From contig NW_019173954.1 in NCBI RefSeq assembly GCF_001642475.1, positions 1 to 64,000 of the forward strand: DNA of 64,000 nt, written 5' to 3'. Positions within the stretch are counted from its first letter, which is position 1. Each line of letters opens with the position of its first letter. Shown here piece by piece: positions 1 to 10,309 of this stretch. Below the pieces are notes generated by a model. That model had not been told where the DNA came from and did no database searches. It saw nothing but the letters and a program-made list of their open reading frames with translations. The stretch comes from Fonsecaea monophora (Eukaryota > Ascomycota > Eurotiomycetes > Chaetothyriales > Herpotrichiellaceae). A program made the position numbers and the translations under genes.

Positions 1-74
1 TTGCTTTTTTGTGGCTGTGTGATGTGTTTACGTGACCTATTCGCCTTGCGTGTTGCCATTTCCCACATCCTCCT

Positions 75-300
75 TCTCTACTTCCTTGTGTTTTTTTTTT
101 TTTGCCTCCTCCGGGGGCCTTTCACCTTTCTCCTCTCTCCCTAAAACCAGGTACCTATCCTTTCCCAAAAAATTTCTATCCTCTCCTCTCCTCCCCCTCC
201 CTCTATTTCTTCTTTTTTTTTTTCTTCTTCTTCTCCCCCCCCCCCCTCCCCCCCAAAAACAAATCACCGCTCTCTCTCTCTCTCTCCTGTCATCTCTCAG
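75..300. repeat. Polypyrimidine low-complexity tract, probably intronic
   Basis: Runs of T and C dominate, including long poly-T, poly-C and CT dinucleotide stretches. The tract lies directly upstream of a splice acceptor and the last exon of a sugar transporter, so it is best read as part of an unusually long intron (at least about 340 bases inside the window). The proline- and leucine-rich open frames across it are by-products of base composition. An alternative is that it is an upstream flank of a different transcript. Confidence 0.55.
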
Positions 301-378
301 CTTTGCCATATCCTCCCGGTCAGAACAGACCAGGACAAAAACAACGCGGTATAACTAACCAACCGTGAAATCCTATAG

Positions 379-498
379 GGCCGCACACTCGAAGAAATCA
401 ACGAAATCTTCAACGACCCCCACCCGGTCAAAAAGTCTTTGGAGAGGAAAGATGCGACGGGCGTTCTCCACGCGACCTTGAAGGTGGGAGAGGCTTGA
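379..498 (+). CDS. MFS sugar transporter, C-terminal exon (partial gene)
   Basis: This 39-codon exon starts after a TATAG acceptor and begins Gly-Arg-Thr-Leu-Glu-Glu-Ile-Asn-Glu-Ile-Phe, followed by Asn-Asp-Pro-His-Pro-Val-Lys-Lys-Ser-Leu. That is the cytoplasmic tail following the last membrane helix in fungal sugar-porter-family transporters, which end their final motif with PETKG-x-(S/T)LEE. The exon ends in TGA at 496-498. Earlier exons with the membrane helices are outside the window or hidden behind the long polypyrimidine intron. Substrate (hexose, quinate or other) cannot be told from the tail. The gene runs towards pkc1, so the two are tail to tail. Confidence 0.7.
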   Translation, partial: GRTLEEINEIFNDPHPVKKSLERKDATGVLHATLKVGEA

Positions 499-531
499 AT
501 GGATGGATGGACCTGTCTGTCTGTCTGTCAA

Positions 532-569
<38 letters not shown>

Positions 570-1459
570 AGGGATTATTTGTCGTGTCCTCTGGTCCTCT
601 GGTCTATAGTCTATCGTCGATGGTCCATTGGGCTTGTGCAAAAGGTCAAGGCAATCGCAATCGAGGTATCAGGCGTGGCGTATATAGGACCTCCTAATGG
701 TGCCATGGTCAAGCAAATGTTGAACGTCGCAAATGACAGGACAAACCCATGGAGCAAATTCTTAATCTTGCGTTGAAGTGATACGATTTGATTCTCTTTC
801 TGTCTGGTCTGGCCTTGCTCCCTTTTCTTCTCTCTAAGTCTGTCCAGTCATTGCCCGTCTGGAGTTTTCGTCTGCCTGTCATCCAAAGCTTCGATTCCAA
901 TTTTGGTTCGCGTATTCCATTCCGTCATGTTTCGTTTCTCGTTCCACAGCCACTTCATCCCAACCACTTTGCTAGACGCTCAGTCCAACTCATGCCAACT
1001 TCATGCCAACTCATCACGCGTCATGTCCTTTTCCCGCCTGCAGAGCTTCCAGAGGGCCATCAGCTTATGGGTGACCTGGATCCCGATATAGATGCAATTC
1101 CATTCCGCACTTTTCTTGGTCCTAGAGCGAGGCTCTGACACCTTGGTGATGACCACGGCTCCTCTTAGAGACGCTGAAGCGGATGCGCTAGCAATGCTTA
1201 CTTTATCGTCGACTGGCATGCATTACGATTGCCAGCAATTTGGGTCGACCGCGCCAGACTGCATTGCTTCCCATTCCCGTGGTGCTTCAATCGCTGAGGT
1301 TTTGGAGGTGACTGAACGAAGCCGCAAAACTGGACCTTCTCCCGTATCTTGCGGATCGCCGAGCTCGGCATCAACTGTTTCCTCGAAACATTGAATTTCG
1401 GTGCTAGGATCAACCTCACTGCCATCGAGGGGGTTTGTTCCTCCTTCTGTTTCCTTCTC
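499..1459. other. Convergent intergenic region
   Basis: The space lies between the sugar transporter (plus) and pkc1 (minus). Apart from the microsatellites I see no supportable gene; it should contain both 3' untranslated regions. The short open frames here have no recognisable domain. Confidence 0.6.
500..568. repeat. GGAT/CTGT/CT microsatellites
   Basis: Just after the transporter stop codon there are short tandem GGAT units, then CTGT units, then about sixteen CT dinucleotides (about 535-567). These simple repeats lie in the 3' untranslated or intergenic region. Confidence 0.9.
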
Positions 1460-4400
1460 CTAGATGAAATCGGCCGTATACGAGAACCCACGGAATTCCT
1501 CCTGGTGGGCAGGCGAAAGCACTGGAAACACATAATGTCAGCTGTCTGCGAACCCAGAAGGACAATGAACCAAAACTTACCACTTTGTACTGGTGTGAGC
1601 ACCGGCGTCACACTCGTGAACTCCTGGTCGAAATTGCTTGTATCCTTCTCGTTCTTAATGGTCGGTTTGAACGGTGTGGGAACCCGTTTGTGATAGATGT
1701 CGTCCCAGTTGATGCCCTTGAAGAAGGCGTGGTTCATGATTTCTTCAGCGTCTCCCGGTCCGCTGCCCAGCCGTAATTCGGGTTCCCTTGTCAACAGTTT
1801 CTGCAGGATCGAAACACTGTCACGCGGCATGTGGATGGGATATAGGGGTTCGTCCGCAAGGATCGCGTCGTAGATTTCGTCCTCGTCCTCCCCACGGAAC
1901 GGAGATTGCTGCAGCAACATCTGGTAGATGAGCACACCAAAGGCCCACCAATCAACCGCACGGCCGTATTTCTTGTCCAAAAGGATCTCAGGAGCCATGA
2001 ACTCTGGCGTACCACAGAATGTGGAAGTCGTCGACCCATACCACATGTCCTCCTTGCAAAGACCATAATCAGCGATCTTGATGTGACCGTCCAGGGTGAG
2101 GAGGATGTTGTCCAATTTCAGATCTCGGTATATGACACCATTTTCGTGGAAGTATTTGAGAGCCAAACACACTTCGGCGGCGTAGAACTGAGCACGCTTA
2201 AGGCCGAATTGTCCACGCTGAATGTGCAACATCAGATCACCGCCCGAAATATACTCCATCACAAAATACACTCGAGTCTCGGTCTGGAAGCAAGCATGCA
2301 AGTTGAGTAAGAATGGGTGTCTCTCTTTGTTGGCGATCAGGAAAACTCGCTTTTCGGATTTGGTTGACTCGACTTCGTCGTTCTCAATGATAAATTCCTT
2401 CTTCAAGACTTTGATGGCGTACAGCTTTTTTGAGCTCTTAGCCTCTGCAAGCATGACCTTTCCAAAGTTGCCCTTTCCTAGTACTGCGAGGAAATTGAAG
2501 TGATCAAGGCCAATTCTCGGTCCCGATCCGCGCCCAGAGGGAGGCGTGGCTACCTGTTGTTGTGACGACGGCGCCGGTTTGATGGGGGCGGGTGCATAGC
2601 TTGCCGCTGCTGCCGCTGCTTGAGGTTGAGGTCTTTGAGATTGGATGATTGCTTGCTGTGGTGCTTGATGCTGAGGCGCCTGTTGTTGCGCCGGTTGGAC
2701 ATATCCTTGATAGGCTCGAGGATCGTAAGAAGCGTGTGGTTGTTCTGGTGCGGGGGGTCGAGCGTTGGCGTAACGATCTGCAGGCACTTTTTGAGGACTG
2801 TAATCATTGAACGATTGGTTGTATTGTTGAGATGGCGGCCGATTCGTGGCGGCGGCGGCTGCTTGCACTGCCGCGGTAGATACGGCTTTTTGCTGCAATG
2901 GTCTTTGCTGCTGCTGTTGTTGGAATGGCTGTGACTGGCTAGCTTGGGGTTGGTTGTACATCATGTTTTGTGCAGCGCTCATAGCAGCAGCAGAGGGCTT
3001 CGGTTGTTCTTGATGTTGATCATACGATTGGTTCGATATCTGTGGTGTTAGGGTCGCGCTGTCCGAGATGAAGCTCTGTGTGGGAGACGTGGGACCCGGT
3101 CTGGCTGCGGAATTGGGTCTCAGTGTTCGATTGCTCATTCCAGAGCTCACGGACGAGGACTTATTGTGGTGTTTCGTTCTCTGAATAGTCTCCAAGATTT
3201 CATTGGCGACGATCATTGACATGCCACAAAAGTCCGGAACCAAATGCTGACACTGGGCATGACAAGTCAGGCCACATTCCGAACACTTTTTCGCGTTGCG
3301 TCTTCCTAGAGGCAGCAGATAACCACAATGGCAACACCAGTTGGCACCGATATTTGAGAAATTGTCGAAGCGATGTGGAATGCGGTGGTTGATCTTCTCT
3401 TCGTCGGGGTCCGTTTCGTAGTTGGCCTTACTAATGCACTTGGTGACCACTTTTGGATAGCACTTGGTGTGACAAGTGTATTTGCAGTCTGCACATTGCA
3501 TGCCCGCCGAGTACTTCAGAAAATCTCCACAAAGCGCACAGCGCATGACGTTGTAGAACTGTTGCTTGACGAACTTGTGGCCCTGTTTCTCGTGCACCTC
3601 TTCCTTCTTCTGGCGCACAGCGCCCTGTCGGTTGAGGCCGATATCGAATGGCCGTTTGCCGCCCGTTTGCTTTTGGAAACTCATTGAGAGATGAATCCTG
3701 CCTGCAGGTTCGAGAGAAAACCAAGAATCGATCATCACGGGTTGGAATTGCTGCTGGGAATTTTGGGCGAAACCAGCGGCAGAGCCGGCGCCAGCAGCGT
3801 CTCCCGGAGGCATAAATGGTGTGGATTGAAAGTCAGGTCCTGGTTTGCCCGGGCTTCCACCGTTTGCCATTTTGTCTGCAGATACCCAGCCATTCTGTTG
3901 AAATTCCGACTCAATCTTTTTCCGGCGCATTTCTTCCGCGATATCCGAGATACGAATCCATAGAAATCCGATTGGAGTTGGTCGGTCACCCGCCTTGTCA
4001 TAGACCGTGAGTTCAATCTCGTTAGCCTTGTCGATGTCAACGTGATGAGTTTCCTCTGTCCATTTATCTGTGCGTGTCGCCCGAGTCTTGGCCCGAATGT
4101 TGTCCTCGACCTTCATGATGACGAACGTTTCGGGGCCTCTTGAAAAGCGTGATGAGGCTGCGTGGTCGACATCCTTAATGGCATGAATACGCATTTCAAG
4201 GTGACCTGTCAGGGGTTTTCGCATATTGGGAGCGTTGAGACTGTCATCTAAATGCAAGTCAGCCTTGCACGGGGAAATACAAGTACCAACACTTGGCCCA
4301 CTCACCGTCAGCAGCATCGGACGTTTCAATGTCGACGTGCAAGTCCATGTATCGCTTCAAGGCCTGCTTGAGCAACTGAACTTTCTGATTACTCTCGATG

Positions 4401-5131
4401 CGCCGACCCTCGGCATCCAGTCTGCTTTTTCTATCGCCTTCGTCTTGGTACAGCCGCACCATTTTCTCGATGCCTGCTTTGTACTGCTTTTCGACTGACA
4501 GTTTGAACTCGAGTTGGGAGAGCATGAGCTGGATCTTGGGACCGAGATATGGGGTGTCATACTTGATCAGGTCTGGAAGGAAGATTTTGTGTCAGTAAAC
4601 CCGAAACTCCTTCACGAGGACCTGGATGTGATAAATACCTAGTTTCGAGAAGTTCGGGCGTGCTTTGGGGACCGGAGCACTGTAAGGACGAGGGTCTCCA
4701 TAGGGAGCTCGAGGAGGCATCATGCCCGTACCTCCCTGGCTGTACCCTCCTGGACCAGGGTCACCATAGTCACCTCTCTCGTTGGAGAAATAGCCTCGCT
4801 CGTCTTTGGGAGGAGGAGTCGGTCCCCCGCCGTGCTGAAATCGTGACTGCTGCATACGAGAATCTGAGGGAGTCTGGTACCCGGACCCGCCGTGAGCAGG
4901 TGGAGGGGGAGCGACGCCCTCATTATGACCCCGCTGCCTCAGTTGTAACTCTGCCAATTTTTCTTCCAAGTATGAAATGTTCCGCCTGCTGTCACGGATG
5001 TTGCTGTCGACACGTGCCTGGACTGCGGCGTTGTTGGTAGACTGTCGCATGTGAGTGGCGGCATTGATAAGAGCCTTTTCTCGCTCGATCTTGCGATAGA
5101 CCTCGGCGATGGCCTGGTCAGGGTCCGCCAT
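1460..5131 (-). CDS. pkc1: Protein kinase C (Pkc1)
   Basis: Serine/threonine kinase at the head of the cell-wall-integrity MAP kinase cascade, activated by Rho1. Four exons: 5131-4639, 4572-4306, 4247-1581 and 1521-1460, giving about 1162 residues, normal for fungal Pkc1. In order: HR1 repeat at the N terminus, glycine/proline-rich linker, second HR1 (about 166-250), C2-like domain (about 260-400), two C1 zinc fingers (about 474-523 and 543-593), a long Gln-rich linker, then the kinase domain (about 835-1090) with [16 protein letters not shown] and the activation-loop TFCGTPEF. The last tiny exon supplies the hydrophobic motif [13 protein letters not shown] after the turn motif TPVLTPVQS. The acceptor of exon 3 is at the second possible AG, because the first would create a stop. 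All expected elements are present. Confidence 0.97.
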
Positions 5132-6812
5132 GGTTGTGAGAGAAGTGATACGGAGGCGACGAGAGGGTCAGGGAGACGGTAAGGGAAGGTGTGGTGGGTG
5201 AGTTATGGCCAGCTGCAGACTTCACAGTGAACAGAAGTGCAATGTCACGAGCCCGTGTCGAGGCCGGAGGGGCATTTGTCTGACCACGCCGATAGCGAAG
5301 AATGCGGTCGGAAAAATAGAGGGAGAGAGACAGAGTGTTTCCCGTTGGTGGCGGAGGGAAATCTCACGGGGCCTTGGACAATATCGCACGTAGTGTCAGG
5401 ACTTGAGGATGATGGCTAAGATTGTTGTTGTAGTGTTAGCGAGGACAAACATGCAGTACAATGATGAGTGGTGGATACTTTATTGCGTGGATTGTGTGGG
5501 TGGTTCAGAAGTTCAGGCTTTCAGGCTTTCAGACTTTCCGACCTTTCAGGCTTTGCGGGAGCCGTTGGTGGTGACTGCAAAAAGACGCCTGCAGCTGCAG
5601 TTGCGACTGCGCCCACTTCGCTCGGTGCGCTTCGAGGGCTGAAGAGGAGACTGTCCGCCACGCCCTGGCCAGGTCACGTCCCGGTCTCGGGTGTTTTCTG
5701 TTCTTTGCCACAGTACAGAGGCGGGAGAGGGGGATGGGACGGCGACCAAGTACCGAGTACTAATGATGGATAGAAGCACCACAGAGTGATGGGGCGTGAC
5801 GTAGCACTGCTAGAGGAAAGAAACAATAAACAAGCAAAGATGGTGAAACTTGAGTGCGACGATCCTCCGGGAGGGTTTGTTCTCGCTCCTCTACTCAGGG
5901 TCTGCGCCTATTCATACCCCTCAGAGGCCGCCGGGGGCACCCAGAGCCTAAGAGCCTAGCCTCCAAGGCTACAGCGACGCCTAAGTAATTGAGTTATGGG
6001 AAGGGCGAGGGGTGCCTGGGGTTCGCATTTGGGCATCCCCTCCCCAGCACTCGCGTCATCAACCATATAAAAGTCACCAACAGGGAATTTGCAATGACAA
6101 AAGCTGCAGTCACTCATCTTTCCCATTTCGAGCCTCAAAGGATTCAATCCCTCTCCGCTTCAGCACCGTCGAGTGCTTGTCCTGGTCAATCTGAGAGCCC
6201 ATATTGATTGATGTCGATGGGCTCAATCTTTTCAACTCCTACGACTGAGGCAATTGACTTCATCATCGCTCAACCCCTCATTCACGCCTCGTCCTCCCCG
6301 CCAGCTCCCTCCCCGCCGTACAAGCTTGCCCTGTCCTTGTCCAGCCACCTACCGAGTCCTTAGTCTCGCATGCCCACACTTCCGTCCAGCCCTAAGACCT
6401 ACAAATAGAAACCTCAATCTCTGCTAATGCACACCGTCCACTAAACGAGAGAAATGGATTGATTACAAGAGGCCATTTGCCCACTGATCTCACACATATA
6501 TCGGACCGAGCAGCTGTGGACGCATCCCACCGCGGTCGCGCTTGATGCGGCTGAAAGCTGGTCTCAGACGGTCAGACAGGGGTCGGATTTGAGCTTTCCG
6601 ATCGCACAAAAGTGCAACGATTTCTGACTCTCGATCCTCCTCCAATGCCTTGGTGGCCTTGGCTGATATTTCCGGCTCGTGCTCCACTTCCTGCAGGTCA
6701 GAGTCCTCTGCACTCAGGTATTTGTTATATATGCTCGTCGCCCTGTCTTCGGTGACGCTGAACATCCAGGCTGTGTCTGATTCCTGCAGGCTCATGAATA
6801 TTGATCACACTA
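5132..6812. other. pkc1 promoter and vps11 3' flank
   Basis: Both neighbouring genes are on the minus strand, so this 1.7 kb holds the pkc1 promoter and 5' untranslated region (higher coordinates being upstream) and the vps11 3' end. A CAG/CTGCAG-rich patch lies near 5590-5610. Open frames on the plus strand (5205-5773, 5989-6207) have no domain or homology I recognise. Confidence 0.55.
6490..6795 (-). CDS. Small ORF just downstream of vps11 (doubtful)
   Basis: A 101-codon frame starts 18 bases after the vps11 stop codon. It begins MSLQESDTAWMFSVTEDRA and is rich in Glu/Asp, with a basic C terminus. It has ATG start and an in-frame TGA just upstream. It could be an unannotated small protein, an alternative last exon of vps11, or chance coding potential in the 3' untranslated region. 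I recognise no family. Confidence 0.2.
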   Translation of the reverse strand: MSLQESDTAWMFSVTEDRATSIYNKYLSAEDSDLQEVEHEPEISAKATKALEEDRESEIVALLCDRKAQIRPLSDRLRPAFSRIKRDRGGMRPQLLGPIYV

Positions 6813-9800
6813 TCAGTCTGCCGCTGGACCCGTCCCCATGACTCCACGTCCGAAGAACTCGCTGACCGTTCCGAATCGGTTGTTACTTCTTGCCAACGCC
6901 GCCTGGAATAATTCGTGCTGCTCCGTGCTTTCAACTTGCTGTCGCCGGATTGCCCGAATGGTATCGTTTCCAGGTTTGCAAAGGGGACACTCCACCTTAC
7001 TGTCATTTTCATCCATGCCAATTCCCGGCTTGTTCAAGCACTCTTGATGGAACGAGTGCTTGCACATAAAATGTACCGTGGGTAAAGTGAGGTTTCGATT
7101 ACACGACGAGCACCGCCGCGCTTGGAATACGACCGGCTTCGTACTCAGATCCGCCAGTTCTGCTTTTTTGGATGCAGTTTCAGTTCGGTAAGAGTCGATC
7201 AATCGTCGGTTAGCCTGGATCTCCTTTCGCTCACGAGAGATGTTGTCCGAAAGGTAGCCCTTGACCATTCCCATCGTGACTGAGCCCCCTTGCGACAGGA
7301 CTTTTACTACTTGGAGCGGGGCCATGAGATTTTCCCTGTCAATCTTGCGGAGCACAGATTGGAGCTCTTCTCGTACTCCAGGTGCGTTGAGGACCTCTTC
7401 GCATGAGGAGAAATAGCCAAGTGCAAGTGGATAGAGCGATTCATCCTTGGATCCGTATTTCCTGAGTGCAGATATAGCGCCAGAGGTGTCCTTGGCCGAT
7501 GTGAACGACCGAAATATGTCGGCGTACAAATTTTCCCGTTCTCGTACTAATGTCGTGCCAGCTGGAAATTTGGAAAGTGATGACAAGAGCAAGACATTTG
7601 AGGTGTCAATCGTGGACGAATCCAATGATGCGGTCTTGTTGTCGGCGACTAAACTGGTTGCTTTGACTTGCCATTTCTCCTTCTCTGCCGAGCCTGTTGC
7701 AGTGTTTGCGGCCTCGAGATACATCTCGAACAAAGTGGTCGACAAGTCCGATTTGTCTTCTTTTGAGAGGTTTTCCTGCAGAATCAGCGCCTCCAAGAAG
7801 GTGATAAACTCTGAGGGGTGGGCAAGGAACGAGGAAAAGGCGCTGCGCGGACGCGGTTTCGTGTACGTCGGAGCTTGCTCGACATCGCCACTGGACCCTG
7901 CTTCGTCGTGCTCGGGCTTTTCCTCTGCTGCCGGCGCTGCATCAGTACTGGCAGACCGATTCATGAACGGTACACTCCAGAGAGCTGAGAGACTTTGGAA
8001 TGCACCACCTCCTGTCTGAGCCTGGACATCGGACACCGCGGGGACATCCTTCTTGGGTGTATATTTCCCAGTGTAGTATTCCACAAACAGCTTGGTCGTT
8101 TCTTCAGGGCAGTGTTCGAGGAGACTGCGGGCATATTTCATCAACACGGGATATGCTGCGTCAGGTTCCAGCCGCCAGATGTATTGCAAGGCTTCCGCGT
8201 ACTTCTTTGAGTCTTCCACCAATATGTCGATCACCAATTCATTTTCACCATGCTTAGTCGCAAGGTAAGCTGCCTGGTCAAAATACCCGCCTTGTCGACA
8301 CATAGCAATGGCCGTTTCAATGTCAAACTTGGCCGTCCCCGGAGTGCGGATGAAAGCGTCCAGCTTATCTGTGTCCTTGAGCTTTGCATAGCAGTTTAGC
8401 AGCAGAGTCGTGTGGTCTGCCGTTGCTCGGTCGTGGTCATGGAGTTCCTCGAGATAGTCGATCAAGTTGTGAATTCTTTGCGTGTCGAGAAATCGCCGGA
8501 TGACTTGTGAAGGCTCGGTGTTGTCGATGGCTCTCAAATACTGCTGCATCGCCGTATCGTAGTCGCCTTTTTGGTACAGATAGTCCCCATACTTTCTGAA
8601 GATGATGTTCTGTTGTGTTTTGTCGGCACCCAACTTTTGAGCCAAGTTGATGGCGTAGATATAGAGGTTTCGCTGATATAGAATCTCGAGCTTCTGCTGC
8701 AGCGTCTTCTCCTGATATCGATAAAGCTATTCTAAATATCAGCATAACGACTCAACCAGCAAGCTTGAAAAACGGACCTTTCCATCCACGGTCAGCAGAA
8801 AGAGTTCGTTCCATTCAACGAAGACCTCTTTGACCGGAGCGGGCAATGATTCCGAGTGAGCAAGGTATTTGAGATCGGTGTCTAATAGTGTGAAGGACGA
8901 GCTGCTGAATAGCTCGTCAATCTCCTCTCCCCCCAGCCTTCGAAATGTTTTGGACTTGGACATCTGTGCCACGCGCGGCGGACACACAACGCCAACATAC
9001 TCCTTGTAAATCTTGACGATTTTCTTTGGGCCCTCAAAGGCATAGCTGGGCCCACGACCGTTGGGGCCGTAGTAGTAGATGGCATCTTCTCGCGCGACCA
9101 CAATGTCTCCGGTCTCGTGGTCTTGTGTCATACATCCAACGTTGCAACCTCGATTGTCGACGGTGCGCACCGGTTGACCCTGGCCTTTGCCGGATATAAC
9201 CAGGCTGCAGATCTTGGCTGTGTTTGCAATGTATAGGACCTTTGTCGCGCCTTGACGGACCTCCAAGCAGGTGATGGGGTCTTCCGATTCAAAGACGGTC
9301 CTTTGCTTGGTCCCCCGATCGTGTATAAAGTCCCCCCGAATGACCGTGACGGATCCATTGGCAAACCCCACGGCCACCTGCGTCAAGTCGTCCAGAACCA
9401 CCAGTGCCGACGCTGGAAATTGCCGCCTGCCATTCTGCACACTGATTGTACAAAGACATCTCGGAGCCCCCGTCTTTTTCTCGATCTTGTCCAACGCCCA
9501 CACTTTCAAGGAGGGTTCCGACGAGAGGTTCTCTGAAATGGTAACAAGGAACGGAGTGTTGGGCACATGCCTGAGGTGCGTGACTGAAGCATCGGGCGCG
9601 TCCGAAGCTTGAAAGGTGCGCACAATCTTCAATGCGCGGGAAAGGATGCGAACTGATCCGGCCGAAGTACCAAGGTACAAGGAATCCGCGCCGGTCGTCA
9701 GTGACACGACGTCGTTCTGGAGTCGAGATCAGCCATAAGGTCACTGCAAGTCTATGCGACGGGCAAGAACGTACGTCGAAGACATATGAACCATCTTCAT

Positions 9801-9864
9801 CTGCAGGAACAGGAATCTGGGAGACCTCGAAGAACGGGAAAGCTTTCCAGCTGGTGAGCGCCAT
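6813..9864 (-). CDS. vps11: Vacuolar protein sorting protein Vps11 (Pep5)
   Basis: Core subunit of the HOPS and CORVET tethering complexes that drive endosome and vacuole fusion. Three exons: 9864-9775, 9716-8778 and 8726-6813, all in phase 0, encoding about 980 residues, the usual length. The N-terminal third is a beta-propeller (segments such as LYLGTSAGSVRILSRALKIV and ITCLEVRQGATKVLYIANTA). The middle is alpha-solenoid of the clathrin-repeat type (KYGDYLYQKGDYDTAMQQYL). The C terminus is a RING-H2 finger at about 882-926: CSSC, then HFMCKHSFHQEC, then ECPLC. All zinc ligands are visible. A serine/proline-rich insert near 570-640 (EKPEHDEAGSSGDVE) interrupts the solenoid, as in other filamentous fungi. 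Confidence 0.96.
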
Positions 9865-10309
9865 AACTCCTCACCTCAAAGACCGGTCTAGCAAAACGCA
9901 CAAATCCATGTCAGGGAGAGACGGGCCGGTCAGGGTAGTCAAAACATGTTACTCATTGTGCTGATGGTGAGACGAGAAAATGCCTGGTGGTGCTTGTTCC
10001 ATTAAGTGTTTGGTGTTGCGGAGGTGACGTCGAGATGGAGAAGCAACAAGCGCAGCCTCATGGACGGGCTGGCTGCGTCCACACGCTGGGTTTGCACTCT
10101 TCAGCACAAATTCTACTCGATACTGAGGGCTTAAATAATTGCTTTACATATTATCTAGGTACATGTGAGACTGGTATCCTGTCCAGTACTGTACAGTACT
10201 TTTCTTTTTACCAGCTGGAATAATCCGTGGCTCAGTAGAATAAAAGTGATATCGTGACAAGCATCTCGGGTCATTACAAGGTCATCAGTCCTTCCACCTG
10301 TTGCGAGTT
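9865..10309. other. vps11 upstream region
   Basis: This 445-base stretch is the vps11 promoter and the 3' flank of the next minus-strand gene. It is moderately AT-rich with TATTATCTAGGTACATG-like sequence near 10148-10165. No gene seen. Confidence 0.55.

Noticed and set aside
32..358. Pro/Leu/Phe-rich frames on both strands at the window start
   Set aside because: Produced by the polypyrimidine tract; a transporter exon with a clean acceptor follows.
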